Positions 17,281-26,622 of a stretch of 40,096 nt of DNA are shown one piece after another (positions within the stretch are counted from its first letter, which is position 1; each line of letters starts with the position of its first letter). Source of the DNA: Calditrichota bacterium. GTDB taxonomy: Bacteria > Zhuqueibacterota > Zhuqueibacteria > Thermofontimicrobiales > Thermofontimicrobiaceae. Under the pieces are notes generated by a model, which saw only the letters and a program-made list of their open reading frames with translations, searched no databases and had not been told where the DNA came from. The stretch is from assembly GCA_013152715.1 (NCBI GenBank), contig JAADFU010000207.1:1-40096 (forward strand), written 5' to 3'. The position numbers were made by a program, and so were the translations under genes.

Positions 17281-17745
17281 TTATTTTTTGTCTTTTGTCA
17301 TTTCATCGTCAAACGCCTGCTTGCTGGCTTCGATCGCTTTGGAAATTTTTCCGCGCTTTTTGGGCGAAGCTTTTTTCTTTTCTCCCTCTTCTGGCTCAAC
17401 GTCTTTCTCCGGAGACATCTTTTTCTTCAAATCGTCAGCCACTCTTTTGCTTTCAGCCAAAATTTGTTCGTATTTTGTTCTGGCTTCTTCAAATTTTTTC
17501 TCCGCTTCCTGGCGAAGTTGTTCGGCTCTCTTCAAAGCGTCGGCGAATTTTTCTTCGGAAAAACTTCTGGCATCGGAATAAAATTTTTCCGCATCGCCCA
17601 ACAACTCATCTGATTTTTCTCTCAAATCTTTGCGCAATTCATCGCCTTTTTTGGGCGCGTACAACAGAGCTAATCCGGCGCCAATTAATCCGCCGAAAAC
17701 CAACCCTTTGAAAAATGACCCGCCGTCAGATTTTTCGTCGCTCAT
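17281..17745 (-). CDS. YtxH-domain protein with charged helical tail
   Basis: 154 aa from the ATG at 17745, chosen because AAGGAG lies 6 nt upstream; the open frame runs 24 codons further but without a start signal. The YtxH signature is clear: GSFFKGLVFGGLIGAGLALLYAPKKGDELRKDL (about 9-41), a glycine-rich membrane helix followed by the APKKG turn. The remainder is a highly charged Lys/Glu-rich helix, probably a coiled coil, with a KKKASPKKRGK basic stretch. YtxH proteins are general-stress-associated in Bacillus, but no mechanism is known. First gene of the three-gene operon, transcribed away from the patatin operon. Confidence 0.8.
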   Translation of the reverse strand: MSDEKSDGGSFFKGLVFGGLIGAGLALLYAPKKGDELRKDLREKSDELLGDAEKFYSDARSFSEEKFADALKRAEQLRQEAEKKFEEARTKYEQILAESKRVADDLKKKMSPEKDVEPEEGEKKKASPKKRGKISKAIEASKQAFDDEMTKDKK

Positions 17746-18030
17746 GGGGCACTCCTTAATTTTTTTTGTCCGAGTTTCTTTATATTTCAAATTACTACAA
17801 AAATCATTGAAAATCAAGGGATTTTTGCATTCCCCGAAATCTCACTGTTTTAATTTTCCATATTGAAAGAGTATCTTTGTTTGTTTTGATCTTCGCAATG
17901 AAACTACCTACCTTTTGTTACGTAAAGGAACTTTAAACTGTTCCTTGTTAAATTTATTATTTTTTAAAAAATGTGTTGATTTTTTTAATTAAAACCCTTA
18001 ATTTCATTTTTAATAGAATAACGGGGCTCT
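17746..18030. promoter_or_regulatory. Divergent intergenic region between the ytxH operon and the patatin operon
   Basis: 285 bp of AT-rich sequence that must carry both promoters. A clean inverted repeat lies at 17925-17946: AAGGAAC, 8-nt spacer, GTTCCTT. It has operator-like size and no adjacent U-run. No single -35/-10 pair stands out; a TTGATT box near 17973-17978 on the plus strand is one weak candidate. Confidence 0.45.
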
Positions 18031-18843
18031 ATGAAACGCAAAAAAATCGGATTAGCACTGAGCGGCGGCGCTGTTTTAGGCATTGCCCATCTCGGCGTCA
18101 TCAAAGCGCTCGAAGAAAAAAATATCACTTTTGACATTATTGCCGGTACCAGCGCCGGATCGCTCGTCGGTGCCTTTCTCGCTGCGGGCTACACTGTCCA
18201 ACAGCTTTATTCCATGACCAAAAATATTTCCTGGGACGTTCTGGGAAAAGTAACCATTCCCACTAAAGGTCTTTTGAACAGCCATGCGCTGCAAGATTTC
18301 ATTGAAAAAGAATTGCACAATGTCGCAATAGAACAATTGCCAAAACCTTTCGCCGCCGTCGGCGTTGATTTGACATCCGGGAAACAGGTCGTTTTTCGCA
18401 GCGGCCCTGTTTCCGAGGCGGTTCGTGCCAGTTGTGCCATTCCCGGCGTTTTTACTCCGCTCATCAGAGACGAAAAAGTCATCGTGGACGGTGGCGTGCT
18501 CAATTTTTTACCCACAGATGTGGCGCGCGACATGGGCGCAGACTATGTCATCGGCGTTAAGCTCACGCCGTCGATCACGCCGAACAAACCGCCGCAAAAT
18601 ATTATCCAGATTCTCGTCAATTCTTTTACGCTGGCGCTCAGTCAAATTGCAGAGCACGCGCCAGCCGGGGACTTTACAATTACCCCGGATTTAGTCGGCC
18701 TCAATCCGCACGATTTCAAGCAGGCGGACGATCTTTTCGAGCGCGGCTATCAGGCGGGACTTCAATCCGCCGACCGCATCGCTGATGAAATCAGCAAATT
18801 AGCAATAATCAAAAAAGTTGTACAGAAAATAAAAAACGACTAA
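18031..18843 (+). CDS. Patatin-like phospholipase, RssA type
   Basis: 270 aa, the normal size for bacterial single-domain patatins that hydrolyse acyl esters of phospholipids. The oxyanion motif SGGAVLGIAHLGV (11-23), nucleophile elbow GTSAGS (Ser41) and catalytic Asp153 in VDGGV are all present, so the Ser-Asp dyad is intact. There is no signal peptide, so it is cytosolic or membrane-associated. It is followed after 14 bp by an ABC ATPase and then its permease, all on one strand and ending at a strong terminator, so they form one operon. Co-transcription with an ABC-2 exporter hints at lipid turnover or membrane stress, which is inference. Confidence 0.9.
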   Translation: MKRKKIGLALSGGAVLGIAHLGVIKALEEKNITFDIIAGTSAGSLVGAFLAAGYTVQQLYSMTKNISWDVLGKVTIPTKGLLNSHALQDFIEKELHNVAIEQLPKPFAAVGVDLTSGKQVVFRSGPVSEAVRASCAIPGVFTPLIRDEKVIVDGGVLNFLPTDVARDMGADYVIGVKLTPSITPNKPPQNIIQILVNSFTLALSQIAEHAPAGDFTITPDLVGLNPHDFKQADDLFERGYQAGLQSADRIADEISKLAIIKKVVQKIKND

Positions 18844-18857
18844 CTCAGGAGGCTGGT

Positions 18858-19751
18858 GTGTCAGTTCTGAAACTGGATCATGTTTACAAATCGTTCAAAG
18901 AAATTCATGCAGTGGACGATTTGAGCCTTGAATTGCCGGAAGGCGTCATTTTTGGGCTTTTGGGTCCCAATGGCGCGGGCAAAACGACTGCGATCCGCAT
19001 GATAATGGAAATCATCATCCCGGATAAGGGTCAAATCTATCTTCTGAATCAACCGAATTCACAAAAGTTGCGCGATAAAGTCGGCTATCTTCCCGAGGAA
19101 CGCGGCTTGTATCGCAAAATGAAAGTCAAAGAGCTGCTCAGTTTTATGGCGGAACTGAAGGGGATGAAATCGTCGGCGGCTCACAAAAAAATCGACTACT
19201 GGCTGGAACGATTTGATCTCGCCGAATGGGGCGCCAAGAAAGCAGAAGAGTTATCCCGCGGTATGCAGCAAAAAGTGCAATTTATCACCACCATCATCCA
19301 CGAGCCGCAACTTATCATCCTGGACGAACCATTTACCGGGCTGGATCCTGTGAATGCGGAGCTGTTGAAAAACGTCATTTTGGAACAAAGAGAACGCGGC
19401 GCGACAATCGTTTTTTCCACGCATTTGATGGAACAGGTGGAAAAGCTCTGTGATTCAATTTGTTTGATCAACGAAGGCAAATCGGTTCTCAAAGGCGACA
19501 TTCGCGAAATCAAGAAAAACTTTCGAAGAAATTCATTGCTATTAGAATTCGAGGGAGAGGCCAGGTTTCTCGACGATAAAAAATTAGTGAAAAAATTCAC
19601 CATGACCGACCATGTCGCTGAAATTTATCCTGCCGAAGGAAAAACAACGCAGGATGTTTTGCGGCAGGCGCTAAATGAAGTTACTGTAAATAAATTTGAA
19701 GTCATGGAACCTTCACTGCGCGAAATATTCATTAACACAGTAACAAATTGA
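18858..19751 (+). CDS. ABC transporter ATP-binding protein, NatA/DUF4162 type
   Basis: 297 aa. It starts at GTG with AGGAGG six nt upstream. Motifs: Walker A GPNGAGKTT (36-44), signature LSRGMQQKV, Walker B LIILDEPFTGLD and switch His in STHLMEQ. The C-terminal ~70 residues after the ATPase core match the DUF4162 extension often seen on NatA-like subunits. It pairs with the following permease, starting 19 bp downstream. Known relatives export sodium, lipids or peptides; the substrate cannot be read from the sequence. Confidence 0.9.
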   Translation: MSVLKLDHVYKSFKEIHAVDDLSLELPEGVIFGLLGPNGAGKTTAIRMIMEIIIPDKGQIYLLNQPNSQKLRDKVGYLPEERGLYRKMKVKELLSFMAELKGMKSSAAHKKIDYWLERFDLAEWGAKKAEELSRGMQQKVQFITTIIHEPQLIILDEPFTGLDPVNAELLKNVILEQRERGATIVFSTHLMEQVEKLCDSICLINEGKSVLKGDIREIKKNFRRNSLLLEFEGEARFLDDKKLVKKFTMTDHVAEIYPAEGKTTQDVLRQALNEVTVNKFEVMEPSLREIFINTVTN

Positions 19752-19770
19752 AAAAACAAGGAGATAAGCT

Positions 19771-21048
19771 GTGAATAAATTTTTGACAATTTTCAAACGC
19801 GAATATCTCTCACGCGTAAAAACCAAGGGCTTCATCATCGGAACAGTTCTCACTCCAATTTTGCTCATCGGTTTAACCCTTGGCCCGGGACTCCTGTTTC
19901 GACTCTCTTCGGAAAAAATCAGACACTACGCTGTGATCGACATGAGCGACATTGTCTATGACGAATTCGTCAAAGCGATGAACGACACCCTTTCCACCGG
20001 CGAGCCGATGTACGTTTTGCAGCGCGTCAACGCCACAAACGAAACACTGGAAGCAGAGAAGGAAAAGTTGGCCAAAGCCGTGGACAGCGACAAATTAGAC
20101 GGCTATTTTGTAATTCCGGCAGATGTCGTCCAATCCAACAAGTCTGAGTATTACGCGAAAAACATGAACGATTTTGAACGAAATATAATGTATCAAAACA
20201 TCATTTCCCGTGTTATCACAAATTACCGGCTCAAGCAGAGTAATCTCGATCCAAAAATAATCAAAAATCTAACCCGACGCATTGATTTGAAAACATTCAA
20301 AATTGAAAAGGGTGGCAAAGAAAAAGAAGACAGGGGCTTTTCTTTTGTGATTACTTTTGTGATGCTCTTTTTTCTGTACATGGCGCTAATCATGTACGGC
20401 GTCTTTGTCATGCGCAGTGTTTACGAGGAAAAAACATCGCGCGTAGTGGAAATGATTGTGTCTTCGTGTCGGCCCTTCCAACTCATGGCGGGAAAAGTGC
20501 TTGGCGTTGGCGCTGTCGGTCTCACTCAATACGCCATCTGGACCGGAGTTGCTGCCTTGCTCACAATTTACGCGGGGAGCATCATCGCCATGGTGGCGCC
20601 TTCGGCGGCAAGCGTGCCCATTCCGACCATACCGATTTCCGTGTTAGTCTATTTTATCATTTTCTTTGTGCTGGGTTACTTGTTATTTGCCACGCTGTAC
20701 GCCATGGTCGGCTCCATGGTCAACTCGGATCAGGACGCGCAACAATTCCAGTTTCCGGTAATGATTTTCATCATTCTCGCTTTCTTTCTGGCATTTTACA
20801 TCATCCGCAATCCGGACACGACCTTGGCGAAGTTCGCTTCGTTTTTTCCGCTCTTTTCGCCAATCACCATGTTCACAAGAATTTCCGTACAGGCGCCGCC
20901 CTTCGGGGAAATTTTGTTGTCCATTGTCATTTTGATTTTAACAATCATATTTTTCATCTGGCTGGCGGCGAAGATTTTCCGGGTAGGGATTTTGATGTAC
21001 GGCAAGAGGCCGACTTTGCCCGAAATTATCAATTGGCTGAAATATTAG
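19771..21048 (+). CDS. ABC-2 family permease, NatB-like
   Basis: 425 aa, GTG start with AAGGAG upstream. One N-terminal transmembrane helix (about 21-41) is followed by a large extracytoplasmic domain of about 150 residues and then five or so helices in the C-terminal half, including YEEKTSRVVEMIVSSCRPFQLMAGKVLGVG, the conserved cytoplasmic coupling stretch of ABC-2 permeases. This matches NatB/YhaP-type permeases. It forms a complex with the preceding ATPase. The terminator at 21065-21098 closes the operon. Confidence 0.88.
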   Translation: MNKFLTIFKREYLSRVKTKGFIIGTVLTPILLIGLTLGPGLLFRLSSEKIRHYAVIDMSDIVYDEFVKAMNDTLSTGEPMYVLQRVNATNETLEAEKEKLAKAVDSDKLDGYFVIPADVVQSNKSEYYAKNMNDFERNIMYQNIISRVITNYRLKQSNLDPKIIKNLTRRIDLKTFKIEKGGKEKEDRGFSFVITFVMLFFLYMALIMYGVFVMRSVYEEKTSRVVEMIVSSCRPFQLMAGKVLGVGAVGLTQYAIWTGVAALLTIYAGSIIAMVAPSAASVPIPTIPISVLVYFIIFFVLGYLLFATLYAMVGSMVNSDQDAQQFQFPVMIFIILAFFLAFYIIRNPDTTLAKFASFFPLFSPITMFTRISVQAPPFGEILLSIVILILTIIFFIWLAAKIFRVGILMYGKRPTLPEIINWLKY

Positions 21049-21064
21049 ATGAGGCCGCGATTTT

Positions 21065-21098
21065 AAAAACCCGATTTCTCAAAGAAATCGGGTTTTTT
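21065..21098. terminator. Strong bidirectional terminator between convergent genes
   Basis: Stem 21065-21079 pairs perfectly over 15 bp with 21083-21097; the loop is CAA. The GC-containing core is ACCCGATTTCT, flanked by an A-run and a T-run, so it terminates the patatin-ABC operon on plus and the subtilase gene (stop at 21100-21102) on minus. Confidence 0.9.
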
Positions 21099-21099
21099 C

Positions 21100-23091
21100 T
21101 TACTTCCTTCTTCCCAAAAACACCATCCGTTTCACAGATGTTTGATTTTTAAATTTTATCTGACAAAAATATATTCCCGCTGCCATTCTCTGCTCAGACG
21201 AATTCAATCCGTCCCAATAGCGCACATAGTGTCCCGCCGAATGAAAATCATCGACGATGGTTTTGACTTTTTGACCGAGAATGTTGTAAATAGTAATTTT
21301 CACATCTCCCGGCTGACCGAGATCGTATTTTATCGCTGTGATGTTTTCAAATGGATTCGGTGCGTTCTGAAATAAAATGAAATCTTCAGGCAGCGGCTTA
21401 TTTTTTCTTGCGCTGGAATCAAATGCCACAAAAGAAAAATAATCCCGCGGAGCAAAATAGGGATGCGTTTTTCGATCGCCAGAGACATCGCGGGCTGAAA
21501 AATACAATTTCACTAACGAGCCATCCGGTTGCGGCGGAATCCAGGCATGATAAGCGTTTTCCTGATCGACTTTTGTCAAAGCCAATTTTTGAAAATGAGA
21601 ATTTTCTTCGGTCAAATAATAGACAAATAATGAGTCGGGAACCAGATCATACTTTGAAAAAATTTTGATGGTCACACCATGTCCCTGCTGGCGGTCGTGG
21701 GTAATTTCCGGCATGTTGCTGAAAAACAGCCCATGATAAAAAATTGCCTCGTAAGCGTCAACAATTCCCCAGCCGATATCGTTGTTCGGATTTTCCGCAT
21801 TGGACGCCGTCTCTCGCAGCGCTTTTGCCACCTGATACGGCGACAGATAAGGATGAGCCTCTAAAATCAGCGCGGCAACTCCGGCGACAAGCGGACAGGA
21901 AAGCGAAGTTCCGCTGGCTCGGCGATAACCATCCACAGTTCCGGCAGTTGCGCCGCGAACGCTCACGCCCATGGCGTCGACATCCGGCTTGATCCTTCCG
22001 TCTGCTGTAGGGCCCCGGGAACTAAAACTTGCTAATTCTCCATCACTGCTTACAGCGCCCACAGAAATTACATCTTCTGCATCGGCAGGTGCAATCATGT
22101 AGTGCCAACTATTGTTGCCTTCGTTTCCCATACTATTGACGACGACAACGCCTTTCTGCGCCGCCATTTCCGCCGCCTGTGTGGTGACGGCAGTCGTGCC
22201 GTCCATGTCTTTGTAAGAATACCAATCCAGATAGCCGAGCGAACTACTCACCACATCGACGCCGTTCCTCTCCAGCCATTCCAGTCCGGCGACCCAGAAA
22301 TCTTCTTCCGCCGGATATTCATTGCTCACATCTTCGGTTTTCGCCAGATAAAATGTCGCGCCGTACGCCGGGCCGATTAATTTTTCCGGCGCAAAACCTC
22401 CGATGGCCGACAGCGTCAGGGTGCCGTGACTTTGCTGCGAGCTGAGATCACCAGCCTCATTTTGCGTCACACTGTCCTGATTAATGAAATCGTACTCACC
22501 AACAACATTGAGATGTAGAAACGCCTCGTGATATTTGTAATCAAAGCCGGTATCCAGCATACCAATGATCACGCCGCTGCCGTCAAATCCCAAATCGTGA
22601 ACGTCGGTGACGCGAATGAGCTCGTTCTGCGTGAGCGAGGGTCCGTAATCCAGACGATGCGACTGAGGCTTGTGCAGAAAAAATTCTTCTGCCGGCAGCG
22701 GTTTTTCTCGCCGGAATTTTGCCACCGGCTGGATTTTTCTCACAAAGCCCAACCGCAAAATTTGTCGCCGCGTATTTTCATTCACTTCCGCACTGACGGC
22801 ATTAAGCCAGCGGGATTGAACGATTGGGTTCACGCCGATATTTTTTAGCGCTAACAGATATTCAGCCGAAATTTCCACATCGCTCTCATCGACGACATCG
22901 CCCATGACGCGCACTTTTTCGCGGCGCTGAAGCGTCCGTGCTGAGAGTTCCTTTTTGACTTGTTCGATCTGGCGAGTAAGTTGGTAGGGCGAGTTACCTT
23001 TGTCCCTGAAAAAAATCCAATACTTCTCCGCCGCAAAGCCTGAAATTGGTATTACAGCACAAACTAACAAGAGAATTATTTTTCGAATCAT
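21100..23091 (-). CDS. Secreted subtilisin-like serine protease (S8) with C-terminal sorting module
   Basis: 663 aa. A signal peptide (about 1-20, ending GFA-A) is followed by an inhibitor-like propeptide (about 22-125) and a peptidase S8 domain with Asp180 in GMLDTGFD, His222 in SHGT, oxyanion Asn323 in MGNEG and Ser396 in SGTSLSCP, so the catalytic set is complete. After a beta-rich linker, the last ~90 residues form a FlgD/type-IX-secretion-style module: QNAPNPFENIT, then YNILGQKVKTI and AGIYFCQIK. This suggests export and cell-surface attachment or release. It shares the terminal module with the genes at 29950 and 31759. It is transcribed divergently from priA and is probably monocistronic. 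Confidence 0.92.
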   Translation of the reverse strand: MIRKIILLLVCAVIPISGFAAEKYWIFFRDKGNSPYQLTRQIEQVKKELSARTLQRREKVRVMGDVVDESDVEISAEYLLALKNIGVNPIVQSRWLNAVSAEVNENTRRQILRLGFVRKIQPVAKFRREKPLPAEEFFLHKPQSHRLDYGPSLTQNELIRVTDVHDLGFDGSGVIIGMLDTGFDYKYHEAFLHLNVVGEYDFINQDSVTQNEAGDLSSQQSHGTLTLSAIGGFAPEKLIGPAYGATFYLAKTEDVSNEYPAEEDFWVAGLEWLERNGVDVVSSSLGYLDWYSYKDMDGTTAVTTQAAEMAAQKGVVVVNSMGNEGNNSWHYMIAPADAEDVISVGAVSSDGELASFSSRGPTADGRIKPDVDAMGVSVRGATAGTVDGYRRASGTSLSCPLVAGVAALILEAHPYLSPYQVAKALRETASNAENPNNDIGWGIVDAYEAIFYHGLFFSNMPEITHDRQQGHGVTIKIFSKYDLVPDSLFVYYLTEENSHFQKLALTKVDQENAYHAWIPPQPDGSLVKLYFSARDVSGDRKTHPYFAPRDYFSFVAFDSSARKNKPLPEDFILFQNAPNPFENITAIKYDLGQPGDVKITIYNILGQKVKTIVDDFHSAGHYVRYWDGLNSSEQRMAAGIYFCQIKFKNQTSVKRMVFLGRRK

Positions 23092-23264
23092 TTCTTCATC
23101 CGTTTTTTTCGCTCATCATTTTTCTATTTTTAACCAGAAAAATGGGCGATGGTTTCAATTGGGTTAAATTTCCGTTGCAAAATAGAGAAAGATTTCATAT
23201 TTTAAAATTGACGAATGTTTGGACGTTGAAAGTTTTCAATAAAAATTCAATAAGGAAATTAGGC

Positions 23265-25745
23265 GTGGCAAAATTTGCCGAAATCGCTGTCCCCATACCG
23301 GTTTTTCAGATTTACACCTATGAAATTCCGGAAATTTTTCAGGAAGTCATCGTTCCGGGCTCACGCGTATTGGTTCCGCTGGGCAAGAGAAAAATGACGG
23401 GTTATGTCATCGCAACAAAGGAAGAATGCAATATCAGCAACCTGAAACTAATCCACGATCTGCTTGATCCCGCTCCTGTCATTTCAGCCGAATTGATCCG
23501 ACTGGCTCAGTGGATTTCAGAATATTACTTGTGCCCGCTGGGCGAAGTCATTCGTGCGATGCTCCCCGGAGGAATTAATCTGGAGACAAAAACCAGAATT
23601 CGACTCCTTGCCTCGCCGGATCAAATTGAAGAATACTTGAAAAACCATCAAGCACCACGTCAGAAAAATATTTTGCAACATCTCCGACAGCAAACTTCAG
23701 TAGCGCTCGTGCAACTGCGACGCAAATTTCGCGGCGCCCAACTCTACTCCGCAATTGACAAATTAGTCGCCGAAGGATTAATCAGCAAAGAAGTAACGCT
23801 TGCTGACGCTCAGACCAAACCCAAAACAGAGCCCTGGTTGAAAATCCGGCCGGAACTGAAATCAGAGAAAAAGTTTCAGAACGTTTTCGACAAATTGCAA
23901 AAAAACGCGCCTGCGCAAGCCACGTGTCTGCATTACATTTTTTCCAAAAAATCCGTTCAACAAAAAGCCCTGCTCAAAGAGCTCGGAACCAGCTCCGCTA
24001 CAGTCAATACGCTCATCGCCAAAGGCTACATTGAAAAATATCAACGCGAAGTTTTTCGATCATATTTTTTGCTGGACGATCATCAACCGCCGCCAAAATT
24101 TACGCTCAACGAATTTCAGACCCGCGCCATTTACCATATCTCCGAAGCCACTTCTAAAGGCGAGTACAAAACATTTCTCGTTCACGGTGTCACCGGCAGC
24201 GGCAAGACGCAGGTTTACATTGAAGCGCTGAAACATATCCGCAAATTGGGAAAAACCGCCATCGTGCTGGTGCCGGAAATTTCTCTCACGCCGCAAACAG
24301 TGCGCCGCTTCGCGCAAAATTTTCCCGGACAAATCGCTGTGCTGCACAGCCGTATGTCTCCGGGAGAAAGGTACGATTTCTGGCGCAAACTCCAGTCCGG
24401 CGATTTAACAATTGCCATCGGCGCGCGCTCTGCGATATTTGCTCCGTTGAAAAATTTGGGACTCATCATTGTGGACGAAGAACATGAGTCATCTTACAAG
24501 CAATACGATTCCCGCCCGCTTTACCACGCGCGCGATGTCGCCGTTTACCGGGGCATGCTCAACAAAGCGGCGGTTATTCTGGGCTCTGCCACGCCGTCGC
24601 TGGAATCCTATTACAACGCCAAAATTGGTAAATTTCATCTGCTTGAACTACCCACAAGAATAGACGACGTTCCCATGCCCGTTGTTAAAATCGTGAATAT
24701 GCTCCAGGAGCGCAAACAGCGTCCGGGACAAAAAGTGGATATTTTTTCATCCGCATTGCAGGAGAAAATGAAAGAAAAGATTAAAAAAGGCGAACAAATC
24801 ATCCTGCTGCAAAACCGGCGCGGTTTTTCCACCTACATTAAATGCAAAGACTGCGGTCATGTGGAGAAATGCGAAAATTGCGACATCACTTTGACTTATC
24901 ACGCCCAGGGACGCTATTTGCAATGCCACTATTGCCATTACACCAAACGGGCGCCGAGCGCTTGTCCGAAATGTGGCGGCAAGGATATTTTATTTCGCGG
25001 TATCGGCACTGAACGTGTGGAAGAAGAAATCCACAAACTTTTTCCCGGGTTCAAAGTCGTGCGCATGGACCTGGACACTACGTCGCGGAAACGCTCCCAC
25101 CATCAAATTCTCAGCGATTTTGCCCGGGGAAAATATCAAATCTTGTTGGGAACACAAATGGTGGCTAAAGGATTGGATTTTCAAAATGTAACGTTGGTTG
25201 GGGTTATTTCAGCCGACACCAGTTTGCTGTTGCCCGATTTTCGTTCAACGGAGCGCACGTTTCAACTGCTAACCCAAGTCGCTGGCCGTGCGGGGAGAAA
25301 GGAACTGCTTGGTGAAGTAGTCATCCAATCTTACTCGCCGGACAATTCTGGCCTGAAATTTGCACAATTTCATAACTTCAAGGGCTTTTTTCTCAGTGAG
25401 TTACCGCTGAGGAAAGAACTGAATTATCCGCCGTTCGGAAGACTGGCGTATATTTTGTTCAGCGGCGAAGAAGAACAGCGCGTGCAAGACACAGCGGTCA
25501 GATTTTTCAATCACTTACGTTTTCCGCCGCAGTACGGCGATATTTTCGGCCCGTTGCCTTCGCCATTATCAAAATTAAAAGGAAAATTTCGTTGGCAAAT
25601 TATCGTCAAATTTAATAAAAATAGGGACCCGGGCGGTAGAATTTTGCACGAACAATTGAAAAATGCATTACAATCATTTAAAGCTGAAAAGCGGCTTTAC
25701 CGCGTGAAGATTCAAATTGATATAGATCCGATTTCGCTGTTGTGA
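23265..25745 (+). CDS. priA: Primosomal replication-restart helicase PriA
   Basis: 826 aa from the GTG at 23265, chosen because AAGGA lies 8 nt upstream and VAKFAEIAVPIPVFQIYTYE is the usual PriA N-terminus; the frame stays open upstream to 23046 but that part is unlike PriA. Order: 3'-DNA-binding domain (about 1-100), winged helix, helicase core with Walker A GVTGSGKT (Lys314) and DEEH (404-407), the zinc-binding insertion beginning at Cys527 with eight cysteines in CxxC pairs, and motif V-VI sequences GTQMVAKGLDF and QVAGRAGR. All parts needed for loading the replicative helicase at stalled forks are present. Normal family length is 730-830 aa. Confidence 0.95.
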   Translation: MAKFAEIAVPIPVFQIYTYEIPEIFQEVIVPGSRVLVPLGKRKMTGYVIATKEECNISNLKLIHDLLDPAPVISAELIRLAQWISEYYLCPLGEVIRAMLPGGINLETKTRIRLLASPDQIEEYLKNHQAPRQKNILQHLRQQTSVALVQLRRKFRGAQLYSAIDKLVAEGLISKEVTLADAQTKPKTEPWLKIRPELKSEKKFQNVFDKLQKNAPAQATCLHYIFSKKSVQQKALLKELGTSSATVNTLIAKGYIEKYQREVFRSYFLLDDHQPPPKFTLNEFQTRAIYHISEATSKGEYKTFLVHGVTGSGKTQVYIEALKHIRKLGKTAIVLVPEISLTPQTVRRFAQNFPGQIAVLHSRMSPGERYDFWRKLQSGDLTIAIGARSAIFAPLKNLGLIIVDEEHESSYKQYDSRPLYHARDVAVYRGMLNKAAVILGSATPSLESYYNAKIGKFHLLELPTRIDDVPMPVVKIVNMLQERKQRPGQKVDIFSSALQEKMKEKIKKGEQIILLQNRRGFSTYIKCKDCGHVEKCENCDITLTYHAQGRYLQCHYCHYTKRAPSACPKCGGKDILFRGIGTERVEEEIHKLFPGFKVVRMDLDTTSRKRSHHQILSDFARGKYQILLGTQMVAKGLDFQNVTLVGVISADTSLLLPDFRSTERTFQLLTQVAGRAGRKELLGEVVIQSYSPDNSGLKFAQFHNFKGFFLSELPLRKELNYPPFGRLAYILFSGEEEQRVQDTAVRFFNHLRFPPQYGDIFGPLPSPLSKLKGKFRWQIIVKFNKNRDPGGRILHEQLKNALQSFKAEKRLYRVKIQIDIDPISLL

Positions 25746-25854
25746 TTAGTAAATAGCAATTATTTTTTTCATCGAAAAAAAATTGGCATCTTTTTCAATA
25801 AAAATCTTGCATTAGCTCAGATTTTATAGTACATTTCATGAGAGGGGAAAACTG

Positions 25855-26583
25855 TTGCGCATCGCTATCGTTTCTGACATTCACGGAAATCTGGAAGCTT
25901 TTGAGGCGGTACTCGCTCAAATTGATGAGGAAAAAATCGACAAGGTCATTTGTCTGGGAGATGTTGTCGGTTACGGACCAAATCCGAATGAGTGCATGAG
26001 TCTGGCGCGCGAGCGCTGCCAGACAATATTGATGGGCAATCACGACTACGCTTGTATTTACAAACCGGAAATGTTTTTTTTCAATCATTTCGCCCGTCAG
26101 GCCATTGAATTCACGCTCTCAATTATCAAAGAAGAGCATCTGGATTTTATCAATCAATTGCCATTTCTGCACAGCGAAAACGATTTGCTTCTTGTGCACG
26201 CAAATCCGCTTCGTCCTGAAGGTTGGGAATACATTTTGTCCATCGATGAAGCGATTTACTATTTCCCCAAATTCTCAGAGAAAATCTGTTTCATCGGCCA
26301 TTCTCATTTGCCGTCCATTTATGTCGAAAGTGAAGAATCAAAATTTTCATTTATTGAGCAGCGGGAGATCGAGCTCGAAAGCAATTGCCGCTACATCATC
26401 AATGTCGGCAGCGTGGGCCAACCCCGCGACGGCAATCCGGCTTCTTCGTTTGGCGTTATTGATTTAGCGCAGCAAACTTTTGAAATTGTACGCGTCGCAT
26501 ACGATATTGAAAAAACGATAGACAGATTTGAGAAAGCCGGGCTTCCAAATTTTTTGGCCCAGCGGCTGCGAATTGGCAAATAG
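25855..26583 (+). CDS. Metallophosphoesterase, YfcE/DevT-like
   Basis: 242 aa with a TTG start; AGAGGGG about 7 nt upstream supports it, and MRIAIVSDIHGN is the normal N-terminus of the family. The calcineurin-like metal motifs are complete: SDIHGN (Asp8, His10), GDVVGYGPNPNE, MGNHD, LLVHANP and FIGHSHLP. Relatives hydrolyse phosphodiesters or phosphomonoesters, and some act on phosphoproteins. It precedes the Roadblock-MglA-Roadblock genes with 39 bp to the next start, so it is probably the first gene of that operon. Its substrate is unknown; a signalling role beside the GTPase is inference. Confidence 0.85.
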   Translation: MRIAIVSDIHGNLEAFEAVLAQIDEEKIDKVICLGDVVGYGPNPNECMSLARERCQTILMGNHDYACIYKPEMFFFNHFARQAIEFTLSIIKEEHLDFINQLPFLHSENDLLLVHANPLRPEGWEYILSIDEAIYYFPKFSEKICFIGHSHLPSIYVESEESKFSFIEQREIELESNCRYIINVGSVGQPRDGNPASSFGVIDLAQQTFEIVRVAYDIEKTIDRFEKAGLPNFLAQRLRIGK

Positions 26584-26622
26584 AAAAGATCAACTTTTTT
26601 TCAAAACAGGAGAATGAACATC

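Noticed and set aside
25758-25781. A/T-only hairpin after priA as a terminator
   Set aside because: The stem (TTTTTTTC with GAAAAAAA) has almost no GC pairs and is typical of AT-rich spacer, so it is not a credible terminator.
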